Shown piece by piece: positions 18,369-26,825 of a stretch of DNA of 39,629 nucleotides; within the stretch, counting starts at the first letter, position 1, and each line of letters opens with the position of its first letter. The notes beneath the pieces were generated by a model. That model saw only the letters and a program-made list of their open reading frames with translations, was not told the origin of the DNA and made no database searches. Origin of the DNA: an uncultured Myxococcales bacterium (GTDB lineage Bacteria > Myxococcota_A > Polyangia > Fen-1088). Location of the stretch: contig CALAOV010000195.1 of NCBI GenBank assembly GCA_937889515.1, positions 1 through 39,629 of the forward strand, read 5' to 3'. A program made the position numbers and the translations under genes.

Positions 18369-19863
18369 CGCCCTTCGCCGCCGGCCCGTCGTCGAGCAGT
18401 CCTTCTTCTGTTGCTTCCGGCTCCGCCGGCTCTCGCCCCGGCGCCGCGGCCTTGTCGCCCCGGCTCTCGATGGTACCGATTCCGTACTTCTCCAGCTTGT
18501 AGTAGAGCGCGCTGGTCTTGATGCCGAGCAGGCGGGCGGTCTCGGTCTTGACGCCGCCGCTCTTGTCGTAGGCGCGCTGGATCAACTGCCGCTCGAGATC
18601 CTCGATAAGCTCAGGCAACGACATCTCGCCCCCGGGGAGCGCCAACGCGTTCTCCGGCAAGCCGCCGCGCACCGACGCCGGCAGCGCGACGACGTCGATG
18701 GTGACCCCCTCCGCGAACACCAGCGCCTGTTCGATCACGTTCTCCAGCTCGCGCACGTTGCCGGGCCAGCCGTAGGCGCCGAGGCGCGCCAGCGCCAGGT
18801 CGCTGATGCCGGTGATCTGGGCGTTGGTACGCGGCGCCAGCTTGGCGATGAAGTGGGTCACCAGGCGCGGGATGTCGTCCTTGCGCTCGCGCAGCGGCGG
18901 CACCTCGCAAGGAACGACGTGCAATCGATAGAAGAGATCTTCCCGGAACCGCCCCGCCGCGACCTCCGCGCCGATGTCCCGGTGGGTGGCCGAGACCACC
19001 CGCACGTCGACCTTGATGGTCTCCTCGCCGCCGACCCGCTCGAAGGCGCGCTCCTGCAGCACCCGCAGGAGCTTGATCTGCAAGGCCGGCGTCACGTCGC
19101 CGATCTCGTCCAGGAACAGCGTCCCCTTGTCGGCCAGCTCGAATCGTCCGAGCTTGCGTTTGATGGCGCCGGTGAAAGCGCCGCGTTCGTGGCCAAACAG
19201 CTCCGATTCGAGCAGCGTCTCGGTGAGCGCGCCGCAGTTCACCTTGACGAACGGCCCGGCCGCCCGCTTCGACCGGGCATGGATGGCGCGCGCCACCAAC
19301 TCCTTGCCGGTCCCCGACTCGCCGTGGACGTAGACCGAGGCATCGGTGGGCGCCACCTTTTCGATGGTCTGGAACACCGCCCGCATGGCCGGCGTCTCCC
19401 CGACGATCTCGGAGAAGCGATACGGCAGCGCCGCGTCCGCGCGCAGCGCGGCGCTCTCGGCCTCGGCCCGCTCGCGGGCGCGGCGCTCGGCCCGCAGCTC
19501 GAGGGCGCGGGCAACCTTGAGCCGCACCACCTCTGGGGCGAAGGGCTTCTGAAGGAAGTCGAACGCGCCCAGGCGCATCGCCTCCACCGCCGTCTCGACC
19601 GTCCCAAAGGCGGTCACGATCATCACCGGGCACTCGGGATCGCGATCGATCACGGCCCGCACCACCTCGAGCCCGCCCAGGCCGTCCATCTTGAGATCGG
19701 TGATCACGAAGTCGACGCCGCGCCGGCCGCCGGCGGGCGCGACCTGCTTGAGCCCCTCGTCGCCCGAGGCCGCCAGCACCGCTTCGTGCCCCATGCGCCG
19801 CACCGTGGCGCCCAGCCCCTCGCGCATCGTCTCGTTGTCGTCGATGATGAGGACCCGGGCCAT
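18337..19863 (-). CDS. NtrC-type sigma54-dependent response regulator
   Basis: The 508-residue product has a receiver (about 1-120, phospho-acceptor Asp56 in VITDLKMDG, Lys106). A charged helical linker rich in Arg/Glu/Ala follows (about 120-148). The AAA+ domain (about 150-390) has GESGTGKE (181-188), GAFTGA (228-233), Walker [10 protein letters not shown] and [17 protein letters not shown]-like helices. A Fis-type helix-turn-helix lies at about 425-465 ([27 protein letters not shown]), and a disordered Glu/Ala/Gly tail follows. No histidine kinase is adjacent. It overlaps rlpA downstream and is divergent from hisC with only 26 bp between starts. TAGGCT, 7 nt before ATG 19863, is a possible leaderless -10. 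Confidence 0.93.
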   Translation of the reverse strand: MARVLIIDDNETMREGLGATVRRMGHEAVLAASGDEGLKQVAPAGGRRGVDFVITDLKMDGLGGLEVVRAVIDRDPECPVMIVTAFGTVETAVEAMRLGAFDFLQKPFAPEVVRLKVARALELRAERRARERAEAESAALRADAALPYRFSEIVGETPAMRAVFQTIEKVAPTDASVYVHGESGTGKELVARAIHARSKRAAGPFVKVNCGALTETLLESELFGHERGAFTGAIKRKLGRFELADKGTLFLDEIGDVTPALQIKLLRVLQERAFERVGGEETIKVDVRVVSATHRDIGAEVAAGRFREDLFYRLHVVPCEVPPLRERKDDIPRLVTHFIAKLAPRTNAQITGISDLALARLGAYGWPGNVRELENVIEQALVFAEGVTIDVVALPASVRGGLPENALALPGGEMSLPELIEDLERQLIQRAYDKSGGVKTETARLLGIKTSALYYKLEKYGIGTIESRGDKAAAPGREPAEPEATEEGLLDDGPAAKGGGGGDPEPSR

Positions 19864-19870
19864 CTCGGGT

Positions 19871-19876
19871 AGCCTA
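19871..19876 (-). promoter_or_regulatory. Putative -10 (TAGGCT), 7 nt before NtrC-like ATG
   Basis: TAnnnT on the minus strand, 7 nt from ATG 19863, without a ribosome-binding site. It matches the consensus TATAAT at only 3 of 6 bases and has no clear -35. It is listed because it fits the window-wide spacing pattern. Confidence 0.3.
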
Positions 19877-19889
19877 CGCCTGTCTCAAA

Positions 19890-20987
19890 ATGTCAGACAA
19901 GACCGTCCCCCCGAATCGGAAATCGCCGCTTGACCTCTTGCGGCCGACCGTGCGTGACATGCCCGGCTACACGCCGGGCGAGCAGCTCGCCGATCTGGTC
20001 AAGCTGAACACCAACGAAGGGGCGTTCGGGCCCTCGCCTCAGGTCATGGCGGCGCTGGCGGCGATCGGCGACGAATCGCTGCGCCTCTACCCCGATCCCA
20101 GCAGCGGCAAGCTGCGCGCCGCGGCCGCCGCCCGCTACGGGGTCGCGCCCGAGCAGGTGCTGGCGGGAAACGGGTCGGACGACTGTCTCACCATTCTTTA
20201 CCGAGCCTTTCTCGACGGGGGTCAGCGCGTCGCCTGCCCCTGGCCGACCTATGGCCTGTACGAGACCCTGGCGGTCTTGCAGGGCGCCCAGCTGGTGCGC
20301 CTGCCGTTTCAGCAGATCGGCCGGCGATTCGAGCTGCCGCCCGACCTGACCAAGAAGCGCGCCAAGATGATCATCCTGGCCAACCCGAACAATCCCTCCT
20401 CGACGCTGATTCCGGTCGACGAGCTGCGGCGGGTCTGTGACCAGGCGGCCAAGTCCGTGGTGGTCGTCGACGAGGCCTACGTCGACTTCGCGCTGGGCGC
20501 GGGCGTCGACGCCAGCCTGCTGCCGTACCTCGACCAGCATCCCAACCTGGTCGTGCTGCGGACCTTCTCGAAGAGCTACAGCCTGGCCGGCGCTCGGCTT
20601 GGCCTGCTGTTCGCGTCCGCCCCGGTCGTCGAAGCCCTGATGAAGGTGAAGGACAGCTACAACGTCAACGCCATCACGCAGGCGCTGGGCGTCGCGGCGC
20701 TCGGGGATCGCGCCTATCACGAGGATTGCGTCCGACGCACGCTCGACGAGCGCACGCACCTCGAAGCCGCGATCGGAGAGCTGGGCCTCACCTGGCCCGA
20801 GGCGGCCGCCAACTTCTTGCTGGTCGAGATCGGCGAGCGCGCCGAGGAGATCTATCGGACGCTCAAGCAAGAGGGCCTGCTGGTCCGCTGGTGGCGTGCG
20901 CCCGAGCTGCGCACGAAAATTCGCATCAGCGTCGGGAAGCCCGAAGACAACGCCCGCCTGATCGCGGCGCTGAAGAAGCTGTTCTAG
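19890..20987 (+). CDS. hisC: Histidinol-phosphate aminotransferase
   Basis: The 365-residue protein is a full-length fold-type I aminotransferase of the HisC branch: LVKLNTNEGAFGPSP (40-50), LYPDPSSGKLR, GNGSDDCLTIL, ANPNNPSST (164-172), VVDEAYVDF (Asp194, Tyr197) and the PLP lysine Lys228 in RTFSKSYSLAGARLG. The C-terminal Arg that binds the substrate carboxylate lies in TKIRISVG. It converts imidazole-acetol phosphate and glutamate to histidinol phosphate in histidine biosynthesis. No other his gene is adjacent. It may also accept other amino acids, as some HisC paralogues do. The lipoprotein gene 15 bp downstream is on the same strand. Confidence 0.93.
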   Translation: MSDKTVPPNRKSPLDLLRPTVRDMPGYTPGEQLADLVKLNTNEGAFGPSPQVMAALAAIGDESLRLYPDPSSGKLRAAAAARYGVAPEQVLAGNGSDDCLTILYRAFLDGGQRVACPWPTYGLYETLAVLQGAQLVRLPFQQIGRRFELPPDLTKKRAKMIILANPNNPSSTLIPVDELRRVCDQAAKSVVVVDEAYVDFALGAGVDASLLPYLDQHPNLVVLRTFSKSYSLAGARLGLLFASAPVVEALMKVKDSYNVNAITQALGVAALGDRAYHEDCVRRTLDERTHLEAAIGELGLTWPEAAANFLLVEIGERAEEIYRTLKQEGLLVRWWRAPELRTKIRISVGKPEDNARLIAALKKLF

Positions 20988-21002
20988 CCGCGGGGCAGTC
21001 AG

Positions 21003-21671
21003 ATGACCGGCGGCGCCATCGAACGATTCGGACCACTTCGGCTGGGGCTCGTGGCGGCGGTGCTGGCGGCCGGCCCGCAGCTCGCCTGCGGCAGCTCGAC
21101 GCCGCCGACGACCGGCGGAGCGGGCGTCGGGGGCAACGGCGACGCCGCCGCCGGAGCGGGCGGCGCGGGTGGCGCGGGTGGCGCGGGTGGATTGGACGCC
21201 GGCTGCGAACCGGAGCCGAGCCTCGGCGCACCCTCCCCGACGTGCAACACCATCCCGAACGGCGCGCCGAGTGTCCCCTTCACCGCCGATCCCGGAGCGT
21301 CGCCGTCGTTCGAGGGTGGCCAGATAGAGGACGGCCTCTACTTCGCCACCCTCGTCGAGGGCACCGGCACCACCACGCCCGCGGGTCGGCGGCTGACCCT
21401 GGCCGTCACCAACGGCGGAACGCAGCTCTTTTGGAACGGAGACGTGCTGGACGGAACCGCGCAGGACATCGAAGAGACGTTCGCCGCGAACGCTACGGCG
21501 ACCGCGTCGGGCAGCACGCTCACGCTGACGACCACCTGCGCGTCCGTCTCGCCATCGCCGCTGCCGGCCTCGATGAGCTACACGGCCTCGGCCACCACGC
21601 TCGTCCTGGCGGTCGTCAGCAGCAGCACCAACGCCGCCGTGACGACCTACACGCGGCAGGGGTGCCCCTAG
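21003..21671 (+). CDS. Gly/Ala-rich lipoprotein of unknown function
   Basis: The 222-residue protein has a lipoprotein signal peptide ending GPQLACGSS (Cys29). A Gly/Ala low-complexity linker follows (about 38-65, repeats of GGAGGA), then a globular beta-rich domain (about 80-222). The domain contains IEDGLYFATLVEGTG, RRLTLAVTNGGTQLFWNGDVLDG and Ser/Thr-rich strands, and ends in a Cys. Cys at about 69 and 83 and later Cys could form disulfides. Lipoproteins built this way (lipid anchor, Gly-rich stalk, beta head) are common in Myxococcota, usually without known function. Start ATG 21003 lies 15 bp after hisC. It is convergent with the TAXI gene across 19 bp. Confidence 0.8.
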   Translation: MTGGAIERFGPLRLGLVAAVLAAGPQLACGSSTPPTTGGAGVGGNGDAAAGAGGAGGAGGAGGLDAGCEPEPSLGAPSPTCNTIPNGAPSVPFTADPGASPSFEGGQIEDGLYFATLVEGTGTTTPAGRRLTLAVTNGGTQLFWNGDVLDGTAQDIEETFAANATATASGSTLTLTTTCASVSPSPLPASMSYTASATTLVLAVVSSSTNAAVTTYTRQGCP

Positions 21672-21690
21672 AATCGGCGACCCGACCGGC

Positions 21691-23037
21691 TCACAGGCCC
21701 GCGCCTTCGTCGGTCTGCAGGCGGCGGCGAACCTTGCCGACGTGATCGCGTAAAACGTAGAGCTGGTCGGCGAACGACAGCGGCGTCCGCAGGTCGTTGA
21801 CCGCCGCGGCGATCTCGTCGAGGCGGTGCAGGACGGCGGCCCGTTCGTCGGGCGCGTGCTGGGCGTGCATGTCGCGCTCGATCGCCATGAGCGCGCCGTA
21901 CCAGCGGTAGATGCGCGAGCGGACCCGCCAGCGGTAGAGCGCGGGCGCGATCCGGGTCGCCGGGATGATCACGACCAACAGCGGCAGCAGCACCACCAGC
22001 AGCCGATCGATCAGGCTGGCCAGCCAGAACGGCAGCCGCTTATAGAGGAACTGCTCGCCGGACTTGTAGTAGCGCTCGGCGTCGGGGCTGATCGGGAAAT
22101 CGCGCGCCAGCGGGGCCGGGTACTCGCCGGCGTTCCGGAACAGTCCGGGGCCCCCGTGGACCTCACGCGCGGCGCTGATCAGGAGATCGGACAGCGCCGG
22201 GTGGAGCTCGCGGCGCGCCACCAGCTCCACCGTCGGACCGATGAGCTCCAGCGTCCGCGGCGGGTAGTCCTTGCCGAGATCCATCGCCCCCTCGGGCAGC
22301 GTCAGCTTGGAGAGGAACCGGAACTTGCGCAGGTAGCCGTCGGCCTGCCGGAAGGTCAAAAGCTCGATCCCGGGCAGCTCGCGCAGGCTGCGCATCACCT
22401 CGGTCGTCGCCGAGTCGCCCATCAAGAAGGCGGCGTCGATCCGCCCGGCGACGAGGGCGCGCGCCGCCTCCGCGCCCGACAGGTCCAGCAGCACGGTCGG
22501 CGCGCCGTCCATCTCGTTGGCCTTGAGAATCTTGATGGCCAGCGCGCGCCCGCCGCTCCCGTCGGGACCGATGGCCAGCCGCTTGCCCTTGAGCTCGGAG
22601 AGCAGGTCGATGGGCTTCCCGCTGCGGCAATAGATCATGAGCGGTTGCGCGAACAGGCTGCCCAGCGACATCAGGCGCGAGACGTCGACGCCGTCGGTGA
22701 GCCCGCCCTGCACGAAACCGACGTCGACCTTGAAGGACGGCGTCGCCAGCTTCTCCAGGTTGTCGAGCGCGCCCCGCGACGGAAGCACCTCGACCTTCAC
22801 GCCGTAGCGCTCGATGATCTTCTTGTACTTGTCGGCAGAGGCCCGAAAGGTGCTCCCGTCCGGACCGCTCACGATCCGGATCGTCCCCGGCGGCGCAAAA
22901 TGGATCGCCTTGACCGCCACCCAGGCCGCCAGGACCACCACCACCAGGACCGGCGCCCCGACCAGGATCAGATCCCGCCACGAAACCGAAGCCACCCGAT
23001 CGAACAGGCGCGCCGGTGGAACGGGAGAGCGACCCAT
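21691..23037 (-). CDS. TAXI-family solute-binding protein with N- and C-terminal membrane helices
   Basis: The 448-residue protein has a membrane helix at about 22-46, a TAXI-type solute-binding fold at about 52-325 and a second helix at about 336-362. Diagnostic parts of the binding fold are IRIVSGPDGSTFRASADKYKKII, DVGFVQGGLTDG, LKGKRLAIGPDGSGG and AARALVAGRIDAAFLMG. A charged, helical tail follows (about 365-448). TAXI proteins normally feed a TRAP permease, but no DctM-type permease is in the window and the protein is membrane-tethered, so a sensory role is possible. No Shine-Dalgarno is clear. TAGTAT lies 7 nt before ATG 23037. Confidence 0.87.
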   Translation of the reverse strand: MGRSPVPPARLFDRVASVSWRDLILVGAPVLVVVVLAAWVAVKAIHFAPPGTIRIVSGPDGSTFRASADKYKKIIERYGVKVEVLPSRGALDNLEKLATPSFKVDVGFVQGGLTDGVDVSRLMSLGSLFAQPLMIYCRSGKPIDLLSELKGKRLAIGPDGSGGRALAIKILKANEMDGAPTVLLDLSGAEAARALVAGRIDAAFLMGDSATTEVMRSLRELPGIELLTFRQADGYLRKFRFLSKLTLPEGAMDLGKDYPPRTLELIGPTVELVARRELHPALSDLLISAAREVHGGPGLFRNAGEYPAPLARDFPISPDAERYYKSGEQFLYKRLPFWLASLIDRLLVVLLPLLVVIIPATRIAPALYRWRVRSRIYRWYGALMAIERDMHAQHAPDERAAVLHRLDEIAAAVNDLRTPLSFADQLYVLRDHVGKVRRRLQTDEGAGL

Positions 23038-23044
23038 CCCGCCG

Positions 23045-23050
23045 ATACTA
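23045..23050 (-). promoter_or_regulatory. Putative -10 (TAGTAT), 7 nt before TAXI-protein ATG
   Basis: On the minus strand, TAGTAT matches the -10 consensus at 4 of 6 bases and ends 7 nt before ATG 23037. The intervening CGGCGGG is a weak ribosome-site alternative. Confidence 0.4.
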
Positions 23051-23100
23051 CCCCGCCCCGGGGAGGCGGGGCCTCGCCCTGCCGAGCCGGCCGGAGGCGC

Positions 23101-23119
23101 GGAACCCTCTCAGGGTTCC
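23101..23119 (-). terminator. Hairpin with 8-bp stem just after the lipoprotein stop
   Basis: Arms GGAACCCT and AGGGTTCC with a 3-nt loop form a perfect stem 2 nt downstream of the TAA at 23122. No U-tract follows. It shares seven stem pairs with the hairpin at 9848-9864, so it may be a recurring terminator or a protein-binding element. Confidence 0.5.
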
Positions 23120-23121
23120 GA

Positions 23122-24012
23122 TTAAATGACAGCGCAGCGATCCAGAACCACGCTCTCGGTGTCGCCGTCGATGGTCACGTCGGCCTGGCCGCAGGCGGTG
23201 ATGGTCACGGTGGCCGACTTGCCGCTCTCCTTGCCGCCCGACACCGTCCCGGTGAGCGAGCCCGACACCGCGCAGGTGCAGGTGCTAGCCCAGGCCAGAT
23301 CGTGCGGCTCCAGCGTCACCGAGTAGCCCGCCAGGTTGTGCGTGACGACCAGGGCGCCCGAGACGATCTCGAAGTTCGCGCGCGACGTTCCGGTCATCAC
23401 GATGGGCGCAGTGGTCGCCGTGCTGATGTCGAAGAGCGTGTGGCCCCCCGGCCCGGTCAGGACCCGTTCCATCCCCGGCACGTCGAAGTTGAAGCCGGCG
23501 TCGGTCTGGGTCAGCGTCTGCCCGCCGCCCGGAGACGACACCGCCAGGGTCCCACCGTAAAGGCCCGTCAGCGTGAGGCTGGCCATGCGGTTCACGGTAT
23601 CGCCGGTGGCGCCCAGCGTGCACGCCACCGTGTCGCTGAAGGTCAACGTCGCCGAGCCGGCGAGCGTCGCGGTCCCGATCGAGCAACCGTCGAACGTTCG
23701 CGTGCGGACGCCCGCGGCGCACGCGGAGAACGTCACGTCCGTACAGGAGGCGGCGTAGGCCGAGGGCATCACGGCGCCCAGCACGCGGCGCCACATCGGT
23801 CCCTTCAGCTCGTCCGGCGTGCGCAGGATCGGCAACCCCGGCAGCATCGCCGTGGCCGCGCCGCCGTTGGCCGACTCATCGGCGCTGGCCATCACCTCGC
23901 CGACCGAGGCGCCGATTTGCCCCTGATCGTCCAGGCCCTTCCGGCAACCGCCCGCCAGCGCCGCCACCGCGGCCAGAAACACCATCGACATCGAACCGCT
24001 CTGCGTGATCAT
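23122..24012 (-). CDS. Lipoprotein of unknown function, beta-rich
   Basis: The start is ATG 24012-24010, fixed by an AAGGAG site 6 nt upstream (about 24019-24024). The in-frame extension to 24117 is unlikely. The 296-residue product has a lipobox (VAALAGGC, Cys23) and a helical stretch (about 25-75). Long runs of Thr/Ser/Gly strands follow (CTDVTFSACAAGVRTRTFDGCSIG, TLTGLYGGTLAVSSPGGGQTLT, GHTLFDISTATTAPIVMTG), with several Cys that may pair. The composition suggests a secreted beta-sandwich or solenoid. I do not recognise a family. It lies between the aldolase and TAXI genes on the same strand and is closed by the hairpin at 23101-23119. Confidence 0.75.
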   Translation of the reverse strand: MITQSGSMSMVFLAAVAALAGGCRKGLDDQGQIGASVGEVMASADESANGGAATAMLPGLPILRTPDELKGPMWRRVLGAVMPSAYAASCTDVTFSACAAGVRTRTFDGCSIGTATLAGSATLTFSDTVACTLGATGDTVNRMASLTLTGLYGGTLAVSSPGGGQTLTQTDAGFNFDVPGMERVLTGPGGHTLFDISTATTAPIVMTGTSRANFEIVSGALVVTHNLAGYSVTLEPHDLAWASTCTCAVSGSLTGTVSGGKESGKSATVTITACGQADVTIDGDTESVVLDRCAVI

Positions 24013-24169
24013 GGATGCTCCTTGGACCAATCCCCGCTCCGGCGTCATCGGAGGATCGGCCGATCGAATTGAGACGAAGTTGAGCCGGGTCACACATTTC
24101 GGGCCCAACGGGCGCACCTGCCCCGTCGTTCACCCAAACAGACCCCTCACCCGCGAAAATCTGAAAGCG

Positions 24170-25243
24170 CTAAAACTCGAACTTGCCGAAGGCACCCAGG
24201 TCCTTGAAGGCCTCGACGAGGCGGGCGGTGATCCCCTTCTCGCCGATGTTCACCCAGCCCCGCGGATCGATGTACTTCTTGTTGGGCTTGTCGGGACCTT
24301 CCGGGTTGCCGATCTGCGAGTGCAGGTATGCGCCCTTGTCGTCCATGAACTGCTTGATCGGGTGGGTGAAGGCCCACTGCGTGTCGGTGTCGATGTTCAT
24401 CTTCACCACGCCGTAGGAAACCGCCTCGCGGATCTCTTCTTGCGAGGAGCCCGAGCCGCCGTGAAAGACGAAGTTCACTGGCTTCGGACCGGTCTTGCGC
24501 TGCTCCTGAATGAACTTCTGCGAATCGCGCAGGATGGTCGGCTTGAGCTTGACGTTGCCGGCGGCGTAGACGCCGTGGGTGTTGCCGAAGGCGGCGGCCA
24601 CGGTGAAGCTGCCCAGCGCGCCCAGCGTGTCGTATGCCTTGAGCACGTCCTCCGGGCTCGTGTAGAGCTTGTCGTGCTCGACGCCGGAGTTGTCGACGCC
24701 GTCCTCTTCGCCGCCCGTTATGCCGAGCTCGATCTCCAGCGTCATGTTCATCTTGGCGATGCGCGCCAGCGTCCGGGCGCTGATCTCGATGTTCTCGGCC
24801 AGCGGCTGCTCCGACAGATCCAGCATGTGCGAGCTGAAGAGCGGCTCGCCGTTGCGCGCGAAATACTCCTCGCCCGCCGCGATGACGCCGTCGACCCAGG
24901 GAAGAATCTTCTTGGCGCAGTGATCGGTGTGGAGCACGACCGGAACGCCGTAGACCTTGGCCAGCGTCCGCACGTGAAGCGCGCCGGCGATGGCACCTGC
25001 GATCGAGGCCTGCTGCGCGGAATTGTCGAGCGACTTGCCACCGTAGAACTGCGCGCCGGTGTGCGAGAACTGGATGATGATCGGTGCCTTGGCCTCCTTG
25101 GCGGCCGCCATGGCGGCGTTCGCCGAGCTCGATCCGATCGCGTTCACAGACGGCAGCGCCGCCTCGGCTTCCTTGCAATAGGCGAACAGCTCTTTGAGAG
25201 CGTTGCCGGTCACGACCCCGGGTTTCAGCTGCATGGTTCCCAT
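24170..25243 (-). CDS. fba: Class II fructose-1,6-bisphosphate aldolase
   Basis: The 357-residue protein matches class IIA zinc aldolases in length and sequence. Landmarks are GVVTGNALKELF, PIIIQFSHTGAQFYGGK, LHTDHCAKKILPW (catalytic Asp107, zinc His108), the Glu region NMTLEIELGITGGEEDGVDN, FGNTHGVY, NFVFHGGSGSS (zinc His) and KMNIDTDTQWAF. It interconverts fructose 1,6-bisphosphate with dihydroxyacetone phosphate and glyceraldehyde 3-phosphate in glycolysis and gluconeogenesis. ATG 25243 is preceded by no strong ribosome site. TACTAT lies about 12 nt upstream, so a 5-nt leader is conceivable. The 157-bp gap downstream (24013-24169) holds only the next gene's ribosome site and a GATCGGCCGATC palindrome. 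Confidence 0.96.
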   Translation of the reverse strand: MGTMQLKPGVVTGNALKELFAYCKEAEAALPSVNAIGSSSANAAMAAAKEAKAPIIIQFSHTGAQFYGGKSLDNSAQQASIAGAIAGALHVRTLAKVYGVPVVLHTDHCAKKILPWVDGVIAAGEEYFARNGEPLFSSHMLDLSEQPLAENIEISARTLARIAKMNMTLEIELGITGGEEDGVDNSGVEHDKLYTSPEDVLKAYDTLGALGSFTVAAAFGNTHGVYAAGNVKLKPTILRDSQKFIQEQRKTGPKPVNFVFHGGSGSSQEEIREAVSYGVVKMNIDTDTQWAFTHPIKQFMDDKGAYLHSQIGNPEGPDKPNKKYIDPRGWVNIGEKGITARLVEAFKDLGAFGKFEF

Positions 25244-25298
25244 TGGCGCGGCAGCATAGTACGGACGACGGCGCTTTTCGACCGCGACGCGGGTAAGA

Positions 25299-26747
25299 TC
25301 AGCGACGGCGGAGCGACCGCAGCAGGGAAAGCGGGTGGAGCACCCGATGGAGGTCGACCCGGCTCACCGGTCGGGGCCCCGCCCGCCGCCAGGGGACGCC
25401 GCCGCCAAGGGCCGCGACCGGGCTCTGGCCGGGCAGGTAGAAGAAATCGGACGGGAAGAGGCCGATAGGCAAGCTGCCGTCGGAGAGCCGCTGCGCGAGG
25501 AGCGCGGTTCGCGCCGACGCCGGGTCGAAGGGCGCCGGCACCGGCGCGGTCAAAGAGATCTGGCGAACGACGATGGGCGAGGCGAAGCTGGTGCCGTCGA
25601 CGGGAATGAGCCAGTCGCCCGCGTAAGGCGCCACGATCGACTCGCCCGGCGCAAAGACGTCGACGCAGGCGCCGAAGTCCGAGAACACGCTCCGGACCTG
25701 GAGCGTGTCGGTGCTTCCCACCAGCAGCGACCGCGGGTCGCCGAGATCGCAGGAGAGCGAATCGGCGCCGCTGTCGATCTCGACGCCGTCGTTTCCGGCC
25801 GCCTGGACGGTGAGCAGCGGCGGACCGGCAATGGTCGCCGCGTGCGCGAGGCCGGCCCGGTTCAGGAGCGTGAAATAGGCGGACAGGTCGACGGGGGCGG
25901 GACAGTTGCTGCTCGCCTGCAGCATCTCCAGCGTCTCCCGCGACGAGGAGCCGAAGCTCTCGTTGACGAGGCCGACGTCGTACTGAGTCTGCGCGGCCGC
26001 GATGTCGCTGTCGAGCTGGACCGGCTGGCTCACCCACGCCGCGTACACCTCCGGATCGGAGAAGAGCTGGACCGCCTGGTCGATGTCCGACTGCACGAAG
26101 CAGGTAAACGAGCTCTGCGCGGCCGCCTCGGACTCGAGCTGCCGCTCCACCAGCACCAGCCGGACGCTCGGGTTTTCGTGGACGACGGTGCCGGCCGTCG
26201 AGGTGCCGTGGTAGGGGAACGCCTGAAAGTCGGGCGCGTCGAACGCCGTCATCAAGGCGGCGACCTCGGCCGCGGTGAACGCGTCGCCGGCGAGCCGATT
26301 GGCGCGGATCATGGCGTTCCAGCGCCCGCGAAACTGGGCGATCGAGGGAAGCGGATCCGGCTTGGCGCCAATCCCGGCGGTCAAATGACAGCTGTCGTCG
26401 GGAGTGCCGAGTGCGGTGAGCAGGGCCTGCTTCATCTGGTCGAAGGACCCGCCCGCGTCGACGTTCCCCGCGTCGGCGCTCCCCGCGTCGGCGCTCCCCG
26501 CGTCGGCGGAAACGGCGGCGTCCGCCCCGGCCGTCGGCTCGTCGGCGCAGGTTTCGGTGTAGGCCGCCGCGACCCGGCCGTGCAGCTCGCTCACCGACAG
26601 ATCGAACCCCTCGTCGATCACCATCACGTTCTGCTGCTGGCTGGAGCTGGCCGGCACCAGGGACAAGCCACTGCCCCCGCCACAGCCGACCAGCGCCAGG
26701 ACACCGACCAGGCTGAAGGACACCGACGCGATCCGCGAGCGAAGCAT
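25299..26747 (-). CDS. Subtilisin-like (S8) serine protease lipoprotein
   Basis: Translation starts at ATG 26747-26745 behind GGAGGA (about 26751-26756). An upstream in-frame extension is unlikely. The 482-residue product has a lipobox (VGVLALVGC, Cys22). The S8 triad is Asp45 (VMVIDEGFD), His180 (YHGTSTAGTV) and Ser387 (DGTSFASPI), with AAGND as the oxyanion-region Asn. The 135-residue gap between Asp and His is much longer than in typical subtilisins. It holds a linker of ADAGS repeats (about 81-99) and a helical insert. The usual His after GTSxAxP is replaced (GTSFASPIVV). The last 30 residues are Arg-rich and unlike the rest. Likely a surface protease, perhaps divergent in activity. It is followed by fba 55 bp on. 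Confidence 0.8.
   Translation of the reverse strand: MLRSRIASVSFSLVGVLALVGCGGGSGLSLVPASSSQQQNVMVIDEGFDLSVSELHGRVAAAYTETCADEPTAGADAAVSADAGSADAGSADAGNVDAGGSFDQMKQALLTALGTPDDSCHLTAGIGAKPDPLPSIAQFRGRWNAMIRANRLAGDAFTAAEVAALMTAFDAPDFQAFPYHGTSTAGTVVHENPSVRLVLVERQLESEAAAQSSFTCFVQSDIDQAVQLFSDPEVYAAWVSQPVQLDSDIAAAQTQYDVGLVNESFGSSSRETLEMLQASSNCPAPVDLSAYFTLLNRAGLAHAATIAGPPLLTVQAAGNDGVEIDSGADSLSCDLGDPRSLLVGSTDTLQVRSVFSDFGACVDVFAPGESIVAPYAGDWLIPVDGTSFASPIVVRQISLTAPVPAPFDPASARTALLAQRLSDGSLPIGLFPSDFFYLPGQSPVAALGGGVPWRRAGPRPVSRVDLHRVLHPLSLLRSLRRR
26451..26507. repeat. 15-bp tandem repeat inside the S8 protease gene
   Basis: Nearly four units of 15 bp, encoding ADAGS, ADAGS, ADAGN and VDAGG on the minus strand, lie between the catalytic Asp and His. 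The first units are identical at DNA level, which suggests recent slippage or expansion. Each gain or loss would keep the frame. Confidence 0.85.
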
Positions 26748-26825
26748 GCGTCCTCCGTCCTTCAACCCGATCTTGCGTTCAACCCGGACGAACGTCAAAC
26801 GACGGCGATCACGCCCCGGCTCTTC

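Noticed and set aside
24054-24065. GATCGGCCGATC palindrome upstream of the lipoprotein gene as an operator
   Set aside because: GATC/CGATCG-type palindromes are frequent by chance in this composition, and no paired copy or regulator gene is nearby.
21826-24072. A 748-codon open frame on the plus strand
   Set aside because: Antisense to the TAXI and lipoprotein genes; Arg/His-rich composition typical of a shadow frame.
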